Part shown: piece after piece, positions 3,030 to 5,185 of the stretch
Layout: every line of letters begins with the position of its first letter
Position numbering within the stretch: the first letter of the stretch is position 1
Source: DATEPR01 sp036503065
GTDB lineage: Bacteria > Actinomycetota > Actinomycetes > Mycobacteriales > Pseudonocardiaceae
Direction of reading: 5' to 3'
Length of the DNA: 5,185 nucleotides
NCBI GenBank assembly: GCA_036503065.1
Contig: DASXXM010000413.1
Span: forward strand, 1-5,185
Position numbers and translations under genes: made by a program
The notes under the pieces: generated by a model
The model's input: the letters and a program-made list of their open reading frames with translations, nothing else
Databases searched by the model: none
Told to the model about the DNA's origin: nothing

Positions 3030-5185
3030 GTGAAACCTGTGAGATCTGCCCTGCTCGTTTTCGGCGTGGTTGCCGCCGCGCTGTTGTCGACGGTGTTACC
3101 GGTGGCCGCCGCGGGCGCGCCGCACGTGACGCCGCGAGCCACCACACCGGCCGTCGCGGGCTCGGTGTACACGCCGGTTGCGCCGCATCGACTCCTGGAC
3201 ACCAGGGCGACCGGCACGAAGATCGCCGCGAACAGCGGGATCGGCATTTCCCTGAACAACGACCTGCAGCACACGGTGCCGCCGGACGCCACGGCCGTCG
3301 TGCTGAACGTGACCGGCACCGACTCGACCGGGCCGACGTTCCTGAGCGTCACGCCGTTGGGCAGCAACAGCCTCACGGCGGTGTCCAACCTGAACCTCGC
3401 CGCCAACGAGACACGGGCGAACCTGGTCACCGTGGCCGTCGGCACCAACGGCTTCGACACCGGCGAAATGCTCGCCGCAGGCCCGTCCGCGCTGGACGTG
3501 ATCGTCGATGTCGAGGGCTACTACTCGCCGACCGGCGGCGTGCCGTTCACCTCGATCGCACCGCTACGGGTGCTGGACACCCGGTCCGGCACCGGCCAGG
3601 GCGGACAGGTGGCGCCGGTGGGTCCGAACGCCACCATCACCCTCGACCTGTCCTCGGTCGTGCCGGCCGACGCGACCGCCGTGGTGTTCAACCTGACCGG
3701 CACGAACCCGACCGCGCCCACGTTCGTCACGGCATGGCCGTCCGGCACCGTGCCCACCGCGTCCAATGTCAACCTGGTGGCCAATGCGACCACGCCGAAC
3801 CTGGTCACCGTCGGGCTCAGCGCCAACCGCACGGTCAACCTCTACAACTTCGCCGGCTCGGTCGACCTGATCGCCGACCTGGCAGGCTACTACTCGCCCG
3901 GTTCCACCCAGTCCTACTTTCCGGTGACTCCGATCCGCGTGCTGGACACCAGGGACGCCAACGGGAACCCGCGGATCCCGCTGGGTCAGGGCGGGACGAC
4001 CGCACTGGACCTGAGCGGCTGGCTGCCGCCGAACGCGTCGTCGGCCGTCTACAACCTGACCGGTACGGACGTCACGGCCGGCACGTTCGTGACGACCTGG
4101 CCTGCGGGTGGCGGCCTGCCGCTGGCGTCCAACCTGAACCTGGTGCCCGGCCAGACGTCGGCCAACCAGGCCGTGGTGACGCTCGGCGGTGGCGGCGTGG
4201 TGAACCTGCACAACTTCAGCGGCCAGGTCGACCTGGTCGTCGACCTGGCGGGTTACTTCGCGCCGGCGATCCCGGCGTGCACCACGGGGTGCGTGTACGG
4301 CTTCGGGGTCGACAGCTACGGCAGGCTGGGGAACGCGACCAGCACCGACACGGCCCAGACACCGACCAGGGCATTCGGGGTGTCCAATGTGACCGCGGTG
4401 AGCGGCACGGACTTCAACGGCTACGCCCTGCGTTCGGATGGCACCGTGTGGTCCTGGGGCATGAACGGGGGCGCTCAACTCGGCAACGGCAAGTTCGGCT
4501 CCGGGAACGTCCCCGGTCTGAACCTGGGTTATTTCATGTCCGCGGTGCCGGTCCAGGTCAGCGGCCTGTCCAACGTGACAGCCATCGCCGACTCGCACGC
4601 GCTCAGGTCCGACGGCACGGTGTGGTCGTGGGGCGGGAACTACATGTGGGACCTCGGTGACGGCAACCAGGACGCCAACGCGGTCGCGACGGTGCCGGTG
4701 CAGGTGACCGGGCTGACCGGCGTGGTCGCCATCGCGGGCGGTATCGGCAGCATGTACGCGCTCAAGTCCGATGGCACGGTGTGGGCGTGGGGCCAGAACG
4801 TCTTCGGTGAGCTGGGCACCGGCACCAGCGGCAACGAGACCGTGTGCTCGGCGAACGAGGGCATCTCGCCGGTCGGGCCGAACTGCGCGTCCGCGGTGCC
4901 GGTGCAGGTCGCCGGGCTGACCGGGGTCACCGCGATCGGCATCGGCAGGGCAGCCAAGTCGGACGGCACGGTGTGGCGCTGGGGTCCGCGGAACTTCCCC
5001 AACCAGGACAACCTGCCGGTGCAGATGTCCGGTATTGCCAACGTCAAGCAGTTCGCCAGCACCGGCGCCGGCACCGACCTGGCGCTGCTGTCCGACGGCA
5101 CCGTGCGTGCCTGGGGCAACGACTTCAACGGCTCGTGGGGCAACGGCGTGACCTGCGCACCCGGCACCAGCTGTTACACCGACAC
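3030..5185 (+). CDS. Secreted protein with three D-T-R/G-Y-Y repeats and a C-terminal RCC1-type beta-propeller (3' end beyond window)
   Basis: The frame from GTG at 3030 runs 718 codons to the window edge without a stop. Residues 1-28 are a Sec signal peptide (K2, R5; hydrophobic core 7-23; likely cut near A-A-A at 26-28). Residues 46-167, 173-290 and 296-412 are three homologous modules, each opening with (R)-x-L-D-T-R and closing with G-Y-(Y/F)-x-P. A short linker with C417 and C421 leads to RCC1 repeats. The strand motif S-D-G-T-V-W-x-W-G occurs at 469, 527, 580 and 644, with a variant at 688, and a partial first blade starts at Y423. RCC1 propellers normally have seven blades, so roughly one or two are missing past the edge. 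Cysteines come in close pairs (417/421, 606/619, 709/715), which fits disulfides outside the cell. Codon 23 is TTA, the only one seen. No catalytic residues are recognisable. Binding or structural surface protein is the likely role; the ligand is unknown. Confidence 0.9.
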   Translation, partial: MKPVRSALLVFGVVAAALLSTVLPVAAAGAPHVTPRATTPAVAGSVYTPVAPHRLLDTRATGTKIAANSGIGISLNNDLQHTVPPDATAVVLNVTGTDSTGPTFLSVTPLGSNSLTAVSNLNLAANETRANLVTVAVGTNGFDTGEMLAAGPSALDVIVDVEGYYSPTGGVPFTSIAPLRVLDTRSGTGQGGQVAPVGPNATITLDLSSVVPADATAVVFNLTGTNPTAPTFVTAWPSGTVPTASNVNLVANATTPNLVTVGLSANRTVNLYNFAGSVDLIADLAGYYSPGSTQSYFPVTPIRVLDTRDANGNPRIPLGQGGTTALDLSGWLPPNASSAVYNLTGTDVTAGTFVTTWPAGGGLPLASNLNLVPGQTSANQAVVTLGGGGVVNLHNFSGQVDLVVDLAGYFAPAIPACTTGCVYGFGVDSYGRLGNATSTDTAQTPTRAFGVSNVTAVSGTDFNGYALRSDGTVWSWGMNGGAQLGNGKFGSGNVPGLNLGYFMSAVPVQVSGLSNVTAIADSHALRSDGTVWSWGGNYMWDLGDGNQDANAVATVPVQVTGLTGVVAIAGGIGSMYALKSDGTVWAWGQNVFGELGTGTSGNETVCSANEGISPVGPNCASAVPVQVAGLTGVTAIGIGRAAKSDGTVWRWGPRNFPNQDNLPVQMSGIANVKQFASTGAGTDLALLSDGTVRAWGNDFNGSWGNGVTCAPGTSCYTD
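3165..3530 (+). repeat. D-T-R/G-Y-Y module 1 (residues 46-167)
   Basis: Starts V-Y-T-P-V-A-P-H-R-L-L-D-T-R and ends V-D-V-E-G-Y-Y-S-P, with L-N-V-T-G-T at 92-97 and S-N-L-N-L at 119-123. It is the most diverged of the three: the late segment G-E-M-L-A-A-G-P-S replaces the V-N-L-x-N-F strand of modules 2 and 3. Confidence 0.8.
3546..3899 (+). repeat. D-T-R/G-Y-Y module 2 (residues 173-290)
   Basis: Opens with L-R-V-L-D-T-R (179-185), has F-N-L-T-G-T then T-F-V-T-A-W-P-S-G in the middle, S-N-V-N-L next, and V-N-L-Y-N-F before D-L-A-G-Y-Y-S-P. Module 3 is clearly its closest relative. This module type is common in secreted actinobacterial proteins. Confidence 0.82.
3915..4265 (+). repeat. D-T-R/G-Y-Y module 3 (residues 296-412)
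   Basis: Opens with I-R-V-L-D-T-R (302-308), carries Y-N-L-T-G-T, T-F-V-T-T-W-P-A-G and S-N-L-N-L, and ends V-N-L-H-N-F...D-L-A-G-Y-F-A-P. It passes directly into the cysteine-bearing linker of the propeller. Confidence 0.82.
4278..5185 (+). repeat. RCC1-type repeat array (residues 417 to window end)
   Basis: Five copies of the S-D-G-T-V-(W/R)-x-W-G strand start at 4434, 4608, 4767, 4959 and 5091. The DNA is nearly identical between copies (TCSGAYGGCACSGTG...). Intervals between copies are 58, 53, 64 and 44 residues, with insertions carrying the cysteine pairs. Between strands sits P-V-Q-V-x-G-L-x-x-V-x-A-I, the usual link of bacterial RCC1 repeats. Copy 5 has R in place of the first W. Confidence 0.88.

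Noticed and set aside
3564..4598. 344-codon open frame on the minus strand
   Set aside because: Antisense shadow of the repeat region, made of low-complexity Gly/Arg/Val/His sequence; typical of high-GC coding DNA.
2927..4660. 577-codon open frame on the plus strand
   Set aside because: It overlaps the real secreted-protein gene in another frame. The product is Arg/His/Gly-rich with no domain, whereas the frame from 3030 has a signal peptide and clear repeats.
4640..5167. 175-codon open frame on the minus strand
   Set aside because: Antisense to the RCC1 repeats; its apparent internal repeats (P-S-D-L/S, T-C-T-G) merely mirror them.

Overview
The window looks like chromosomal DNA of a high-GC actinomycete. 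Coding regions have strongly G/C-biased third codon positions, four of the five apparent genes start or may start at GTG, and both outer genes encode exported proteins with actinobacterial signal peptides. The triple D-T-R/G-Y-Y repeat protein and the methyltransferase type both suggest the Actinomycetota, perhaps Pseudonocardiales, but that placement is inference and not a sequence search.

Layout, left to right: (1) positions 1-621, minus strand, the N-terminal 207 residues of a secreted cell-surface protein. It has a signal peptide, a DUF11/CARDB-like beta-sandwich and the start of an SdrD B-like calcium-binding repeat, and it runs off the left edge. (2) A 234-bp intergenic stretch (622-855) holding a ribosome binding site, a candidate promoter for gene 1 and a bipartite hairpin that may end the next operon. 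(3) A compact three-gene operon on the minus strand, read from right to left: a DUF2304 small membrane protein (2429-2785), a family 2 glycosyltransferase (1517-2428) and a class I SAM-dependent methyltransferase (856-1494). (4) A 244-bp divergent regulatory region (2786-3029) with two perfect 7+7 bp inverted repeats whose centres lie about 31.5 bp apart. (5) From 3030 to the right edge, plus strand, a large secreted protein: signal peptide, three tandem repeats of about 120 residues and an incomplete RCC1-type beta-propeller.

The central operon looks like a glycan-modifying unit. The GT2 enzyme would transfer a sugar, DUF2304 could anchor or stabilise it at the membrane, and the methyltransferase could cap the sugar or act on a related small molecule. 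The flanking genes encode exported surface or matrix-type proteins. A functional link between the operon and these proteins is only suggested by proximity.

The most notable signal is that both exported-protein genes, on opposite strands and unrelated in sequence, have exactly one visible TTA leucine codon. It sits in the signal peptide of each (codon 22 and codon 23), while I saw none in the glyco operon. This pattern fits tRNA-Leu(UUA)/bldA-type developmental control. I saw no RNA genes, CRISPR arrays or mobile elements.
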